From Gordonia sp. UBA7599 (GTDB taxonomy: Bacteria > Actinomycetota > Actinomycetes > Mycobacteriales > Mycobacteriaceae), in assembly GCA_002477755.1 (NCBI GenBank), contig DLKD01000088.1:1-41745 (forward strand): 41,745 nucleotides of DNA, read 5' to 3'. This document shows, in pieces, positions 7,070 through 16,632 of the stretch. Under the pieces are notes generated by a model. That model was given only the letters and a program-made list of their open reading frames with translations. It was not told the origin of the DNA and searched no databases. Position numbers and translations under genes: made by a program. The stretch's first letter is position 1, and each line of letters opens with the position of its first letter.

Positions 7070-8681
7070 CGAGCTCCTTCGCTCCATCGGTCACACGGGC
7101 CCCGCGCAGCGGGCCCCGACTGAATCTAGTATGCGTCGCCACCGCCGCCAAAAAGGCCGCGACCGCGACCACGCACACGACGATGGCCGGAATGGCGCCC
7201 AACCGGGTGGCCAAGGTGCGTTGCGTGCGCAGCGGAACCCTGTCCGACAGCGTCGCCGGGACGAACAGCGGTGTGCGCGCGATGATGGTCCCGTCGGGCG
7301 CGATGATCGCGCTGACCCCGGAGGTTGCGGCGACCAGGACGGTCCGGCCGTGTTCGACGGCGCGCACCTGCGACATGGCCAGTTGCTGGTAGGTCATCGA
7401 ACTCAAGCCGAAGGTCGCGTTGTTGGTCGGGACGAGCAGCACCTGTGCGCCCTGGTCCACCGAGGCCCGCGCGGCACGGTCGAAGGCCACCTCCCAGCAT
7501 GTCGCGACACCGGCGATGACGGGACCGCTGCGGGTGGGTATCCGCACCACCGACGGACCGCCGCCGGGGGTGAAGGTGCCGGCCATATCGGCGTAGGAGG
7601 AGAAGAGTCGGAAGAAGCCGCGCCACGGCAGGTATTCGCCGAACGGCTGGATGATGTGCTTGTCGTAGCGGTCGGTGATGCCGCGTTTGGGATCCCACAC
7701 GATGACCGAGTTGCGCGGACTGCCGTCGTCGTTGATCAGGATCGTGCCGAGCACGATCGGGGCGTTGACCGCCTTCGCGGCCGCCTCGATTTCCGCCTCC
7801 GCGTCCGGGTTGTCCAGCGGCGAGATGTCCGAGGCGTTCTCGGGCCACAGGACGAAGTCCGGTGCCGGTGTGCGCCCTGTCGCGACATCCTCGGCGAGTT
7901 TCATGGTTTCCCGGACGTGGTAGTCGAGCACCGCCCGGCGCTGCGCGTTGAACTCCAGTCCCAGCCGCGGCACGTTGCCCTGCACGATCGCGACGCGCGT
8001 GGTCGACGGCGAGAGGACCCGGTCGAGGCTGGCCGGGGTGACCAGGATCGCCAGCAGCGGCGCGGCCAGGGCAAGCAGAACCGTCACGACACCGCTCACC
8101 ACTCCTACGGAAAGGGCGTGCGATTCCTCCGTCGCCGGTCGCGGGGCCCGCTGCCAGGAGCGGATGCCGAGCACGAACACCCAGGCCACCGACGCGCCGA
8201 ACAGCGCCGTCCCGAAGGTCAGCCCGGTCGCTCCGACGAGCGATGCCAGTGGCAGGAGCGGACCGTCGGCCTGACTGAAGGCGGTGCGGCCCCACGGGAA
8301 GCCGCCGAACGGGAACATCGAGCGCAGCGCCTCCACCAGCGTCCAGCTCGCGGCGAACCACAACGGCGGCAGGGGCAGACGCATGCTCACCGTCGCGATG
8401 GCGCCGAAGAGTGCGGTATAGGCGGCCAGTACCGCTGCCAGCGCGAGCCAGGGCAGCGGGCCGACGTACTCGCCGATCCACGGCAGCAGCGGTACATAGA
8501 AGCCCAGGCCGAACAGGAAGCCCGCCAGCGCGCCGTCACGCACCCGGATCTCGCGACCGAGGACGACGGCGAGCAATCCGAGCGCGACCACGGCGAGGAA
8601 CCACAGGTTGCGCGGCGGGAAAGCGGCCCACATCGCCACTCCGGCGGCCAGCGCGGTCGTCGGCCAGATGAGTCGGGTCAT
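7062..8681 (-). CDS. lnt: apolipoprotein N-acyltransferase
   Basis: 539 residues. The N-terminal half has several hydrophobic helices ([50 protein letters not shown]) and the C-terminal half is a nitrilase-like domain with the Glu-Lys-Cys triad: VLWPENASD (Glu), [16 protein letters not shown] (Lys) and [12 protein letters not shown] (Cys). It adds the third acyl chain to lipoproteins in the membrane and, in mycolata, binds Ppm1. The start at 8681 overlaps the stop of the upstream amidohydrolase as ATGA; the frame stays open to 9035, but that extension is arginine-rich and lies inside the amidohydrolase gene. It is the third gene of the fxsA-amidohydrolase-lnt-ppm operon. Confidence 0.94.
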   Translation of the reverse strand: MTRLIWPTTALAAGVAMWAAFPPRNLWFLAVVALGLLAVVLGREIRVRDGALAGFLFGLGFYVPLLPWIGEYVGPLPWLALAAVLAAYTALFGAIATVSMRLPLPPLWFAASWTLVEALRSMFPFGGFPWGRTAFSQADGPLLPLASLVGATGLTFGTALFGASVAWVFVLGIRSWQRAPRPATEESHALSVGVVSGVVTVLLALAAPLLAILVTPASLDRVLSPSTTRVAIVQGNVPRLGLEFNAQRRAVLDYHVRETMKLAEDVATGRTPAPDFVLWPENASDISPLDNPDAEAEIEAAAKAVNAPIVLGTILINDDGSPRNSVIVWDPKRGITDRYDKHIIQPFGEYLPWRGFFRLFSSYADMAGTFTPGGGPSVVRIPTRSGPVIAGVATCWEVAFDRAARASVDQGAQVLLVPTNNATFGLSSMTYQQLAMSQVRAVEHGRTVLVAATSGVSAIIAPDGTIIARTPLFVPATLSDRVPLRTQRTLATRLGAIPAIVVCVVAVAAFLAAVATHTRFSRGPLRGARVTDGAKELDE

Positions 8682-10330
8682 GCGACTCCCGCCGTCGCGC
8701 GCAGGGCCCCGGAGTCGTGCAGCACCGCGCCGCGGTGCACCGTGCGCACGCAGACCGGGATCGGGGCGCCCGGCGACACGTCGGGCAGCGCCGGCACCCG
8801 CGATCGCGGATCGGTGGACCACCGCTGCACCGTCGAGTCCGATCCGGCGACGACGAGGTTGTCGGCGTCGAACACCGCGTAACTGGCGGGTGCGCCCGGG
8901 ACGAGCAGGCCGGTCAGGCCGTCGTTTCGGCCAACGGCACGCCACCCACCACGCGTGCATGCGCCGTAGGCGGCACGCGCGGAGACGGCCGATGTGCGTC
9001 GGTGGTGACCGACGGCGGCACCCACGGCGGCCCACGGGGAGATCGGAGTCACAGGTGAGTCCGACGAGAATGCCAGCGCGACACCGGCCTTCGCCATCGC
9101 GGCGAAATCATTCATCGCGCTCGCGCGCGCCTCGCCGAGCCGCTGCTCGTACATCTGTCCCGGCCCGCCCCACTGTGCGTCGAACGCGGGCTGCATCGAG
9201 GCGATCACGCCGCAGCGGGCGAGGACGGCCCGTTGCTGCGCGTCGACCATCTCCGCGTGCTCGACGCGGTGGGCGCACGCCGCCAGCGTCGGTGTCCCGA
9301 CCTCGTCGGCCAGCCGCGCCAAGGCGGTGGTCACCGCGGTCATCGCCGCGTCACCGATAACGTGGAAGCCGGCCTGGCGGTGCAGTTGGGTCAGCGCACG
9401 CAGATGCGCGTAGACAGCATCGACATCGAGATAGGGCATCCCGGTGGTGCAGGGGTCGTCGGCGTAGGGCTGCGAGAGCCATGCGGTCCGTGAGCCGAGC
9501 GCCCCGTCGACGAAGAGGTCCCCCGACAACCCGTAGGCGCCGGTCGTCGCCAATAGGTTGCGAGCGTGCTCGACGTCGGCGACCGCCTCCCCCCACAGGC
9601 CGACGATCTCCACGCCGGTGCCGGTGTCGGCAGCGAGGACCTCGGCGAAGTCGGTTGAGCCGGCGATATCGGGTCCACCGTTCTCGTGGACCGCGACGAC
9701 GCCGAGTGCAGCGATCTCCCGCAGGGCGCGTCGACGGGCATCGGCCCGCTGGTCACCAGTCAGCAATGCGCGCGCCGCGACGCGCACGCTGTGATGGGCG
9801 GCTGCGGTCAGGGGGCCCGACGCGGAGAACCCCACCGACTCCCCCAACCCGACGACCCCGTCCCGCAGGGCGGTCGAGGCCAGCGCCGAATGTTCGTCGA
9901 CCCGGACCAGGTACGCAGGCCGTCCGCCGACGGCGGCGTCGATCTCCGCCACGCTGGGCAGTCGCAGGTCGTCGGCCTGGCCCGCTGACCACGTCGACTC
10001 GTCCCATCCGCGAGCCCACACGGGTTCATCGACAGGTAGCCCGGCAACATGGACGCGCAACCGGTCCAGCAGTTCGGGGCGGTTGCGCGCAGTCGAGAGA
10101 TCCAGGCCCGATCGCGCCAGGCCGGTAGCCGTCAGGTGCACGTGGGGATCGACGAATCCGGGACCGACGAAGCGTCCCTCGAGGTCGATGACCTCGGCTT
10201 CCGGGTGGAGCGCCCGCCCGACGTCGTCATAGCCCACCCAGACGACCGTGCCGTCGGTGACGGCCATCGCCGTCGCGTCGGGGTTGGCCGGCGTGTGGAT
10301 ACTGCCACCAAGGAGCAGTTGCGTCGACAT
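8678..10330 (-). CDS. amidohydrolase family protein (YtcJ-like)
   Basis: 550 residues, typical of the YtcJ-type branch of the metal-dependent amidohydrolase superfamily. The N-terminus (LLLGGSIHTPANPDATAMAV) is the small beta-sandwich, followed by GRFVGPGFVDPHVHLTATG with the first HxH metal pair. Other conserved blocks are HENGGPDIA, GDLFVDGALGSRTAWL, FHVIGDAAM with its histidine, CAHRVEHAEM and the late FSSDSPVTPISPWAAV with the catalytic aspartate. The substrate is unknown; relatives hydrolyse exocyclic or cyclic amides. It lies 30 bases after fxsA and overlaps lnt by 4 bases (ATGA), so it is part of that operon even though no functional link to lipoprotein acylation is known. Confidence 0.88.
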   Translation of the reverse strand: MSTQLLLGGSIHTPANPDATAMAVTDGTVVWVGYDDVGRALHPEAEVIDLEGRFVGPGFVDPHVHLTATGLARSGLDLSTARNRPELLDRLRVHVAGLPVDEPVWARGWDESTWSAGQADDLRLPSVAEIDAAVGGRPAYLVRVDEHSALASTALRDGVVGLGESVGFSASGPLTAAAHHSVRVAARALLTGDQRADARRRALREIAALGVVAVHENGGPDIAGSTDFAEVLAADTGTGVEIVGLWGEAVADVEHARNLLATTGAYGLSGDLFVDGALGSRTAWLSQPYADDPCTTGMPYLDVDAVYAHLRALTQLHRQAGFHVIGDAAMTAVTTALARLADEVGTPTLAACAHRVEHAEMVDAQQRAVLARCGVIASMQPAFDAQWGGPGQMYEQRLGEARASAMNDFAAMAKAGVALAFSSDSPVTPISPWAAVGAAVGHHRRTSAVSARAAYGACTRGGWRAVGRNDGLTGLLVPGAPASYAVFDADNLVVAGSDSTVQRWSTDPRSRVPALPDVSPGAPIPVCVRTVHRGAVLHDSGALRATAGVA

Positions 10331-10360
10331 GGGGATAGTCTGCCGTGTCGGCGGCGCGAC

Positions 10361-10840
10361 TCAGTGTGCGGGCGGCAGTTGGCGCTGCTCCGTGGGCACG
10401 GCTACCGGGACGTCGACGACCTCTCCGTCGATCACGTCGCCGCCGAGGAACACCGTCCGCGCACCGACCACCGAAACCACCGCGGCCAACCGTCGTGCCC
10501 CGAACGCGGTCACGACCGGGCGAGCAGCTGCACGCACCGGCGGCGCCATGAGCAGCACACCGAGCGCCGTGGTCACGATGCCCGGAAGGATCACAAGCAC
10601 CGTCGAGAGGCCCAGCAGCGCCGTGTCGGGCAGTGGTTGGGTTGGCCGGATCTCGTTGCGCGCAGCTTTCCCCAGGTCGCGGATCACACGGTTGCCACGC
10701 ACGGCGAGGAACGCGTACCCGGCCACGCCGGCGAGCAGGGTGATCAGTAGCGCCCAGCCCACGCCGAGCCAGTGGGCAAGACCGGCGAACGCGGCGATCT
10801 CGGCCACGACGTACAGCAGCAGAACCCAACGAATCCTCAT
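10361..10840 (-). CDS. fxsA: FxsA family membrane protein
   Basis: 159 residues. Early hydrophobic segments (WVLLLYVVAEIAAFAGLAHW and WALLITLLAGVAGYAFLAV) precede the FxsA hallmark GNRVIRDLGKAARNEIRPTQPLPDTALLGLSTVLVILPGIVTTALGVLLMAPPVR, with a hydrophilic C-terminal tail. FxsA of E. coli relieves F-plasmid exclusion of phage T7; its role in actinobacteria is not known. GGAAGGA, about 6 bases before the ATG, is a strong ribosome binding site, so this transcription unit is not leaderless. It is the first gene of the operon running through lnt and ppm, an order also seen in M. tuberculosis (Rv2053c-Rv2051c). It diverges from the alpha/beta hydrolase across a gap holding three 10-bp repeats. Confidence 0.88.
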   Translation of the reverse strand: MRIRWVLLLYVVAEIAAFAGLAHWLGVGWALLITLLAGVAGYAFLAVRGNRVIRDLGKAARNEIRPTQPLPDTALLGLSTVLVILPGIVTTALGVLLMAPPVRAAARPVVTAFGARRLAAVVSVVGARTVFLGGDVIDGEVVDVPVAVPTEQRQLPPAH

Positions 10841-10883
10841 GGAATGTCCTTCCTTCTACTTGTCCAACGCGCCAAGGCGCCGT

Positions 10884-10913
10884 TTTGCTCCCATTTGCTC
10901 CCATTTGCTCCCG
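10884..10913. repeat. three tandem 10-bp repeats between divergent genes
   Basis: TTTGCTCCCA occurs at 10884-10893 and 10894-10903, and TTTGCTCCCG at 10904-10913, head to tail. The repeats lie in the 96-base gap between fxsA and the hydrolase, immediately upstream of the hydrolase's leaderless -10 box (10924-10929). A 10-bp period puts each copy on the same face of the helix, so they could be a multi-site operator. A simple slippage repeat is the alternative. Confidence 0.7.
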
Positions 10914-10936
10914 CGACTACGACTACGGTGGCTCCC

Positions 10937-11770
10937 GTGCCTATCACCAGCTTCACCAACGACGGCTTGACCTTCGACGTCACCGACTCCGGACCCGCCG
11001 ACGGCGTCCCCATCGTGCTGTTGCACGGATTCCCGCAGCGCGCCAGCTCGTGGGACCTGGTCACCCCGCTGCTCAACCAACGCGGATACCGCACGATCGC
11101 CCCCGATCAACGCGGATACTCCCCCGGCGCACGCCCCAAGGGGCGCAAGCAGTATGCGATGCCGCACCTCGCCGCCGACGTCGCGGCACTCATCGACGAG
11201 ATCGGCTCGCCGGTCCACCTCGTCGGCCACGACTGGGGCGCGGGCGTCGCGTGGGCCGTCGCGGCCAACTACCCGGACAAGATCAAGACCATGACCGCGG
11301 TGTCGGTCGGCCATCCCGGGGCGTTCATCCGCTCGATGGTTCGCAGCAACCAGGTGCTGCGCTCCTGGTACATGCTCGCCTTCCAGTTCCCCAAACTGCC
11401 CGAACGCGTGATGTCCTCCGGCAACGCCCGGGCCACCGCGGCAATGGCCCAGTTCGGCATGACACCGGTCATGGTCGAGCAGTTCCACAACAACATCGTC
11501 GACGACGGCGCGCTGACCGGCGGGCTCAACTGGTACCGCGGGCTGCCGTTCACCCCGCCCAGCTACGTGGGCCGGGTATCGGCGCCGACGACCGTGGTGT
11601 GGAGCGACGACGATGCGGCCCTCAGCATGCGTCAGGCCGTCGACTCGGACCGCTTCGTCGACGCCCCGTTCACCTTCGTCCACGTCGACGGGGCGTCGCA
11701 CTGGATCCCCGAAGAGCGCCCGGGCGAACTGACCGAGGCGATCCTCGCGCGGATCGCTTCAGTCGACTGA
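10937..11770 (+). CDS. alpha/beta fold hydrolase, epoxide-hydrolase-like
   Basis: 277 residues. Alpha/beta hydrolase landmarks: the oxyanion motif LLHGFPQRASSWD, then RGYRTIAPDQRGYSPG, then the nucleophile elbow VGHDWGAGVAWAVA in which aspartate replaces serine, and the late histidine in VDGASHWIPEERP. An aspartate nucleophile in an HDWGA context points to epoxide hydrolases or haloalkane dehalogenases rather than esterases; the substrate is not predictable. The GTG at 10937 is preferred over the GTG at 10928, because TACGGT (10924-10929) sits 7 bases before it and no Shine-Dalgarno is present. It converges with cobN (24 bases apart). Confidence 0.88.
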   Translation: MPITSFTNDGLTFDVTDSGPADGVPIVLLHGFPQRASSWDLVTPLLNQRGYRTIAPDQRGYSPGARPKGRKQYAMPHLAADVAALIDEIGSPVHLVGHDWGAGVAWAVAANYPDKIKTMTAVSVGHPGAFIRSMVRSNQVLRSWYMLAFQFPKLPERVMSSGNARATAAMAQFGMTPVMVEQFHNNIVDDGALTGGLNWYRGLPFTPPSYVGRVSAPTTVVWSDDDAALSMRQAVDSDRFVDAPFTFVHVDGASHWIPEERPGELTEAILARIASVD

Positions 11771-11794
11771 GTCTCGGTACTCCCCGCGGCGAGC

Positions 11795-14700
11795 CTATTC
11801 GCCTGCGCGGCCCTCGATGTCGCCCTCGGTCTGCAGGTAGATGCGGCGCAGTTCGTCGAGCATCTCCGGCGGCGGTGACTCCCACAGGTCGCGCTGCGCG
11901 GCCTCGAGGAGGCGTTCGGTGATGCCGTGCAGCGCCCACGGGTTCGACTTGTCGAGGAATTCGCGGTTGGCCTCGTCGAGCACGTAGGACTGCGTGAGCT
12001 GCTCGTACATCCAGTCGGCGACGACGTTGGTCGTGGCGTCGTAGCCGAAAAGGTAGTCGACGGTGGCGGCCATCTCGAAGGCCCCCTTGTAGCCGTGCCG
12101 CTGCATCGCCGAGATCCAGCGCGGGTTGACCACGCGGGCCCGGAAGACGCGCGTCGCCTCCTCCGACAGCGTGCGCGTGCGCACGGCGTCCGGGCGTGTG
12201 GAGTCACCGATGTAGGCCTCGGGATCGGAGCCGGTGAGCGCGCGCACCGTCGCGACCATGCCGCCGTGGTACTGGAAGTAGTCGTCGGAGTCGGCGATGT
12301 CGTGCTCGCGGGTGTCGGTGTTCTTCGCTGCGACGTTGATGCGCCGGTACGCGCTGCGCATGTCGTCGACCGCCTCACGACCGTCGAGTCCGCGTCCGTA
12401 CGCGTAGCCGCCCCACGCGGTGTACACCGCGGCCAGGTCCTCGTCGGAGCGCCACTGCTGCGAGTCGATGAGCTGCAGCAGGCCGGCGCCGTAGGTGCCG
12501 GGCTTGGACCCGAATACCCGGGTGCGCGCACGCCGATCGTCGCCGTGCTCGGCGAGTGATTCGCGGACGTGGGCGGCGATGAAGTTCTGTTCATCGGGCT
12601 CGTCGGCGGCCGCGGCGAGTGCCACCGCGTCGTCGAGCATCGTCACGACGTGGGGGAAGGCGTCGCGGAAGAACCCGGAGATGCGGACCGTGACGTCGAT
12701 GCGGGGGCGGCCCAATTCGGCCGGGTCGATGAGTTCGAGGTCGACGACGCGTCGCGACGCCTCATCCCACACCGGTTCGACGCCGAGCAGAGCCAGGACC
12801 TCGGCGATGTCGTCGCCGGAAGTCCGCATGGCACTGGTCCCCCACACCGACAGGCCCACCGAGCGCGGGTATTCGCCGTGGTCGGCGAGATAACGCTCCA
12901 ACAGCGAATCGGCCATCGCCCGGCCGGTCTCCCACGCCAGCCGACTGGGCACCGCTTTGGGGTCCACCGAGTAGAAGTTGCGACCGGTGGGCAGCACGTT
13001 GATCAGCCCGCGCAACGGCGACCCGCTCGGCCCGGCCGGGATGAAACCGCCGCCCAGTGCGTGCAGCACCCGTGGCACCTCACCACTTGTGGCGCGCAGC
13101 CGCGGCACGACCTCGCGCGCGGCGAACCCGAGCACATCGGCCACCGCGGTCGGCAGTCCCGCCGCAGCGTCGGCGACCGCATCGTCGGTCCACCCGCCCT
13201 TGTGACACCGCGAGACGAGGTCGCGCGCCTGCGCTTCGAAGACGTCGACGGTGTGCGTGCGGTCGCCATCGGGACCGCCGTCCTCGTCCAGTCCGAGGGC
13301 CTCGCGCAAGCCCGGCAGAGCCACCGAACCGCCCCACAGTTGTCGGGCGCGCAACATCGCCAACACCAGGTCGATCTCGCCGTCGTCGACCGGCGCCTCA
13401 CCAAGGATGTGCAGGCCGTCGCGGATCTGCACGTCCTTGATCTCGCACAACCAGCCATCGACGTGCAGCAACATGTCGTCGAAGACCTCCTCGTCGGGTC
13501 GCTCCGCCAGACCGAGGTCGTGGTCCATCTTCGCCGCGGTGAGCAGCGTCCAGATCTGCTGGCGGATCGCGGGCAGCTTGGCCGGGTCCAGCGCGGCGAT
13601 GTTCGCGTGCTCGTCGAGGAGTTGTTCCAGGCGGGCGATGTCACCGTAGGACTCGGCGCGCGCCATCGGCGGGATCAGGTGGTCGACGAGGACGGCGTGC
13701 GCACGGCGCTTGGCCTGCGTGCCCTCGCCCGGGTCGTTGACGAGGAACGGGTAGACCAGCGGCAGGTCGCCGAGCGCGGCATCGGTGCCGCAGGAGGCCG
13801 ACATGCCCAGGGTCTTGCCGGGCAGCCACTCCAGATTGCCGTGTTTGCCCAGGTGCACGACCGCGTCGGCACCGAACCCCCACCCGTCGGCGACCGGATT
13901 CGCCGCGAGCCAGTGGTAGGCAGCGAGGTAGTGGTGCGACGGCGGGAGGTCGGGGTCGTGGTAGATCGCGACGGGGTTCTCACCGAATCCGCGGGGCGGC
14001 TGCACCATGAGGACGACGTTGCCGAAGGTCATGGCCGCGACGACGATGTCGCCGTCGGGATTGGCGCTGCGATCGACGAACAGATCGCCCGGCGCCGGGC
14101 CCCACTTCTCCTCGACACCCTCGCGCAGATCGGCCGGCAGCGTGGCGAACCACCTTTGGTAGTCGTCGGCGGCGACACGGATCGGGTTCGCGGCGAGTAC
14201 CTCGTCGGTGAGCCATGCCGGGTCTTGGCCGCCGGCCTCGATGAGGGCGTGCATGAGGGCGTCGGAGTCATCGTCGAGTAGGCCGGGGATCTGGGCGGGG
14301 TCGCCGATGTCGTAGCCGTGGGCGCGCAGGGCCGTCAGCAGGCGCAGCAGCGACTTGGGCGTGTCCAAGCCGACGGCATTGCCGATGCGCGCGTGCTTGG
14401 TCGGATAGGCCGAGAGGACCAGCGCGATCCGCTTGTCCGTATTGGCCAGGTGCCGCAGCCGGGCGTGGCGGACCGCGATCCCGGCGACACGGGCGCAGCG
14501 CTCCTCGTCGGGCTGGTACCAGGGCAGGCCGTCGTCGTCGAACTCCTTGAACGAGAAGGGCACGGTGATGATGCGTCCGTCGAACTCGGGCACCGCGACC
14601 TGGCTGGCGACGTCGAGCGGCGACAGTCCGTCGTCATTGGCCTCCCACTGCTCCCGCGACCCCGTGACGGCCAGCCCCTGCAGGATGGGGATGTCGAGGG

Positions 14701-15418
14701 CGGCGAGCCGTTCGACGTCCCATGCCTCGTCCTGCCCGCCCGCCGACGCCTCCGCCGGGGTGGTCCCGCCGGCGGCGAGGACCGTGGCGATGAGGGCATC
14801 TGCGGTGCCGAGGAGTTCGATGAGTTCATCGGGCGCGGTCCGCAACGACGAGCAGAACACCGGTAGTGGCCGTGCTCCGGCGGCTTCGATGGCCGCACAG
14901 AGCGCATCGACGTAGCGGGTGTTCCCGGCCAGATGCTGCGCGCGGTAATAGAGGACGGCAATGGTCGGCGCGTCGCCGGGCAGGTCGGCGGATTGGCGCT
15001 CCAGGACGCCCCACATGGGGGTGACAACGGGTTCGGTGAACCCGAGTCCGGTGAGCAGGACGGTGTCGGACAGGAAGTTGTGCGCGTTGACCAGGTTTCC
15101 GACGCCGCCCGCCGCGAAGTAGTTGTGCGCCTGCGCGGCCACTCCGGCGGGAACGGTGGAGGCAGCCATCAAGTCGGGGTCGGGCTGCTGTTCGCCCGAG
15201 AGAAGCACCACTGGTTTGCCGGTCGCGGTGACCGCGTCGATCCCGTCCTCCCAGGCGCGACGGCCGCCGAGGATCCGGACGACGATCAAATCGGCGTCGC
15301 GGGCCAGATCCGGGATCTCGTCGAGGATGATCCTCGATGGATTGGCGACGCGGAACGGTGCTCCAGTCGCGGCGGCGGTGATGAGGTCGGTATCCGAGGT
15401 GGACAGCAGCAGGATCAC
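11795..15418 (-). CDS. cobN: cobaltochelatase large subunit CobN
   Basis: 1207 residues, normal for CobN. It is the large subunit of the ATP-dependent chelatase that puts cobalt into hydrogenobyrinic acid a,c-diamide in the aerobic B12 pathway; the CobS/CobT-type partners are not in this window. Diagnostic blocks are YPTKHARIGNAVGLDTPKSL, PPRGFGENPVAIYHDPDLPP, VHLGKHGNLEWLPGKTLGMS, and the C-terminal GHKG-like RHGYKGAFEMAATVDYLFGYDATT. The GTG at 15418 is chosen because TAGGGT lies 7 bases upstream on the minus strand, a leaderless layout; the GTG at 15427 is less likely. It diverges from cobG with only 45 bases between the start codons, which leaves no space for a cobalamin riboswitch. Confidence 0.95.
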   Translation of the reverse strand: MILLLSTSDTDLITAAATGAPFRVANPSRIILDEIPDLARDADLIVVRILGGRRAWEDGIDAVTATGKPVVLLSGEQQPDPDLMAASTVPAGVAAQAHNYFAAGGVGNLVNAHNFLSDTVLLTGLGFTEPVVTPMWGVLERQSADLPGDAPTIAVLYYRAQHLAGNTRYVDALCAAIEAAGARPLPVFCSSLRTAPDELIELLGTADALIATVLAAGGTTPAEASAGGQDEAWDVERLAALDIPILQGLAVTGSREQWEANDDGLSPLDVASQVAVPEFDGRIITVPFSFKEFDDDGLPWYQPDEERCARVAGIAVRHARLRHLANTDKRIALVLSAYPTKHARIGNAVGLDTPKSLLRLLTALRAHGYDIGDPAQIPGLLDDDSDALMHALIEAGGQDPAWLTDEVLAANPIRVAADDYQRWFATLPADLREGVEEKWGPAPGDLFVDRSANPDGDIVVAAMTFGNVVLMVQPPRGFGENPVAIYHDPDLPPSHHYLAAYHWLAANPVADGWGFGADAVVHLGKHGNLEWLPGKTLGMSASCGTDAALGDLPLVYPFLVNDPGEGTQAKRRAHAVLVDHLIPPMARAESYGDIARLEQLLDEHANIAALDPAKLPAIRQQIWTLLTAAKMDHDLGLAERPDEEVFDDMLLHVDGWLCEIKDVQIRDGLHILGEAPVDDGEIDLVLAMLRARQLWGGSVALPGLREALGLDEDGGPDGDRTHTVDVFEAQARDLVSRCHKGGWTDDAVADAAAGLPTAVADVLGFAAREVVPRLRATSGEVPRVLHALGGGFIPAGPSGSPLRGLINVLPTGRNFYSVDPKAVPSRLAWETGRAMADSLLERYLADHGEYPRSVGLSVWGTSAMRTSGDDIAEVLALLGVEPVWDEASRRVVDLELIDPAELGRPRIDVTVRISGFFRDAFPHVVTMLDDAVALAAAADEPDEQNFIAAHVRESLAEHGDDRRARTRVFGSKPGTYGAGLLQLIDSQQWRSDEDLAAVYTAWGGYAYGRGLDGREAVDDMRSAYRRINVAAKNTDTREHDIADSDDYFQYHGGMVATVRALTGSDPEAYIGDSTRPDAVRTRTLSEEATRVFRARVVNPRWISAMQRHGYKGAFEMAATVDYLFGYDATTNVVADWMYEQLTQSYVLDEANREFLDKSNPWALHGITERLLEAAQRDLWESPPPEMLDELRRIYLQTEGDIEGRAGE

Positions 15419-15424
15419 AGACTC

Positions 15425-15466
15425 CACCCTAACCAGCGACGTACGCGGCCGTACGCTGGGACCATG
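15425..15466. promoter_or_regulatory. compact divergent cobN/cobG promoter region with inverted repeat
   Basis: Between the two start codons lie, on the minus strand, TAGGGT followed 7 bases later by the cobN GTG, and on the plus strand TACGCT (15452-15457) followed 6 bases later by the cobG ATG. An inverted repeat GTACG-N4-CGTAC occupies 15441-15454, its right arm overlapping the cobG -10 box. Both transcripts look leaderless. The repeat is a candidate operator able to control both genes. Confidence 0.5.
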
Positions 15467-16621
15467 ACCGCCGCGCGGGCCCGGAACGGCCCTGACAGCT
15501 GTCCCGGTGTGCTGCGCACACACGGGGCGCTCGACGGCGAGCTCGCACGTATCCGCCTGCCCGGGGGGCGACTGTGCGCGGACCAGCTGGCGGTCGCCGC
15601 GCAGGTCGCCGAGGAGTGGGGCGACGGACACATCGAACTCACCAGCCGCGGCAACCTGCAGCTGCGCGGCCTCACCGATTCCGACGCCGCCGGACAGGCA
15701 CTCCTTGCCGCCGGTCTGGGCTCACCGGGTGCTGCCGACACCGTTCGCAACATCGTCGCCTCACCCTTGGCCGGACGTATCGGCGGTCACGGCGGCGTCG
15801 ATGAAACGGTCACCGAGCTCGACAAGAAGCTGCGCGGCGGGGCGGCTCAGGGCCTGTCGGGACGGTTCCTGTTCGGTGTCGACGACGGGCGAGGCGACAT
15901 CCTCGCGCATCGACCCGATGTCGTCTCTCGATGGCGGCCCGACGGCGGTGCCGACCTCATCGTCGCCGATCACACAGTCGGTACCGTGGCCCGTCCCGAC
16001 GCCGCCGCCGCACTGCTCACCGTTGCCGAGGCCTTCGCGGACGTCCGAGGTTCGGCCTGGCGGATCCGCGAGCTCGACGAGCCGGCGCGTACCGCCCTGC
16101 TGGTCGGGGTAGTCGAACGCCTCGACCCGGGCGAGTCCGACGGTGCGCCCTGCGACATCACCGACGGGCTCGCGGATACGCCCGCACTGGTCGGCTGGCT
16201 GCCGCAGGACGACGGCGCGGTGATGTTGGGAGCACTCACCCCGGCCGGACGGCTGCCCGCACGGACAGCGGAGTTCCTCGCGGCCGTCAACGCCCCGATC
16301 CTGGTCACGGCCCGCCGGGAGATCCTGCTGGCCGACTTGAGCGCACCTGTGGCAGACACCGTGCTACGCGTCCTGGCCCCGATGGGCCTGGTCTTCGACG
16401 CGGATTCGCCGTGGACCCTACTCAGTTGCTGCGCGGGTGCTCCCGGCTGCGCGAAATCGCACACCGATGTCCGGGCCGATGTCGCGGCGCACCTCGCGAT
16501 CCACCCGGTGGAGCAGCGCGAGCATTGGGTGGGCTGCTCGCGCGGCTGCGGCTCGCCCACGACGGCTCACATCCGCGTTCAGGCCCAGCCCGACGGGACC
16601 TACCTCCGGATGCCGACATAA
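15464..16621 (+). CDS. cobG: precorrin-3B synthase CobG
   Basis: 385 residues, a member of the siroheme/4Fe-4S nitrite and sulfite reductase superfamily. CobG is the oxygen-dependent enzyme that oxidises precorrin-3A to precorrin-3B and marks the aerobic pathway. The N-terminal ferredoxin-like half has IELTSRGNLQLRGL, the family motif. The iron-sulfur cysteines are in CCAGAPGCAKSHTD and VGCSRGCGSPT near the C-terminus. The start at 15464 follows a TACGCT-N6-ATG leaderless signal. cobH begins 11 bases after its stop. Confidence 0.93.
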   Translation: MTAARARNGPDSCPGVLRTHGALDGELARIRLPGGRLCADQLAVAAQVAEEWGDGHIELTSRGNLQLRGLTDSDAAGQALLAAGLGSPGAADTVRNIVASPLAGRIGGHGGVDETVTELDKKLRGGAAQGLSGRFLFGVDDGRGDILAHRPDVVSRWRPDGGADLIVADHTVGTVARPDAAAALLTVAEAFADVRGSAWRIRELDEPARTALLVGVVERLDPGESDGAPCDITDGLADTPALVGWLPQDDGAVMLGALTPAGRLPARTAEFLAAVNAPILVTARREILLADLSAPVADTVLRVLAPMGLVFDADSPWTLLSCCAGAPGCAKSHTDVRADVAAHLAIHPVEQREHWVGCSRGCGSPTTAHIRVQAQPDGTYLRMPT

Positions 16622-16632
16622 GCTCAACTCCC

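Noticed and set aside
8682-9035. N-terminal extension of Lnt up to 9035
   Set aside because: The extension is arginine-rich, lies within the amidohydrolase gene and would remove the ATGA coupling; Lnt family proteins start at the hydrophobic MTRLIWPTT segment.
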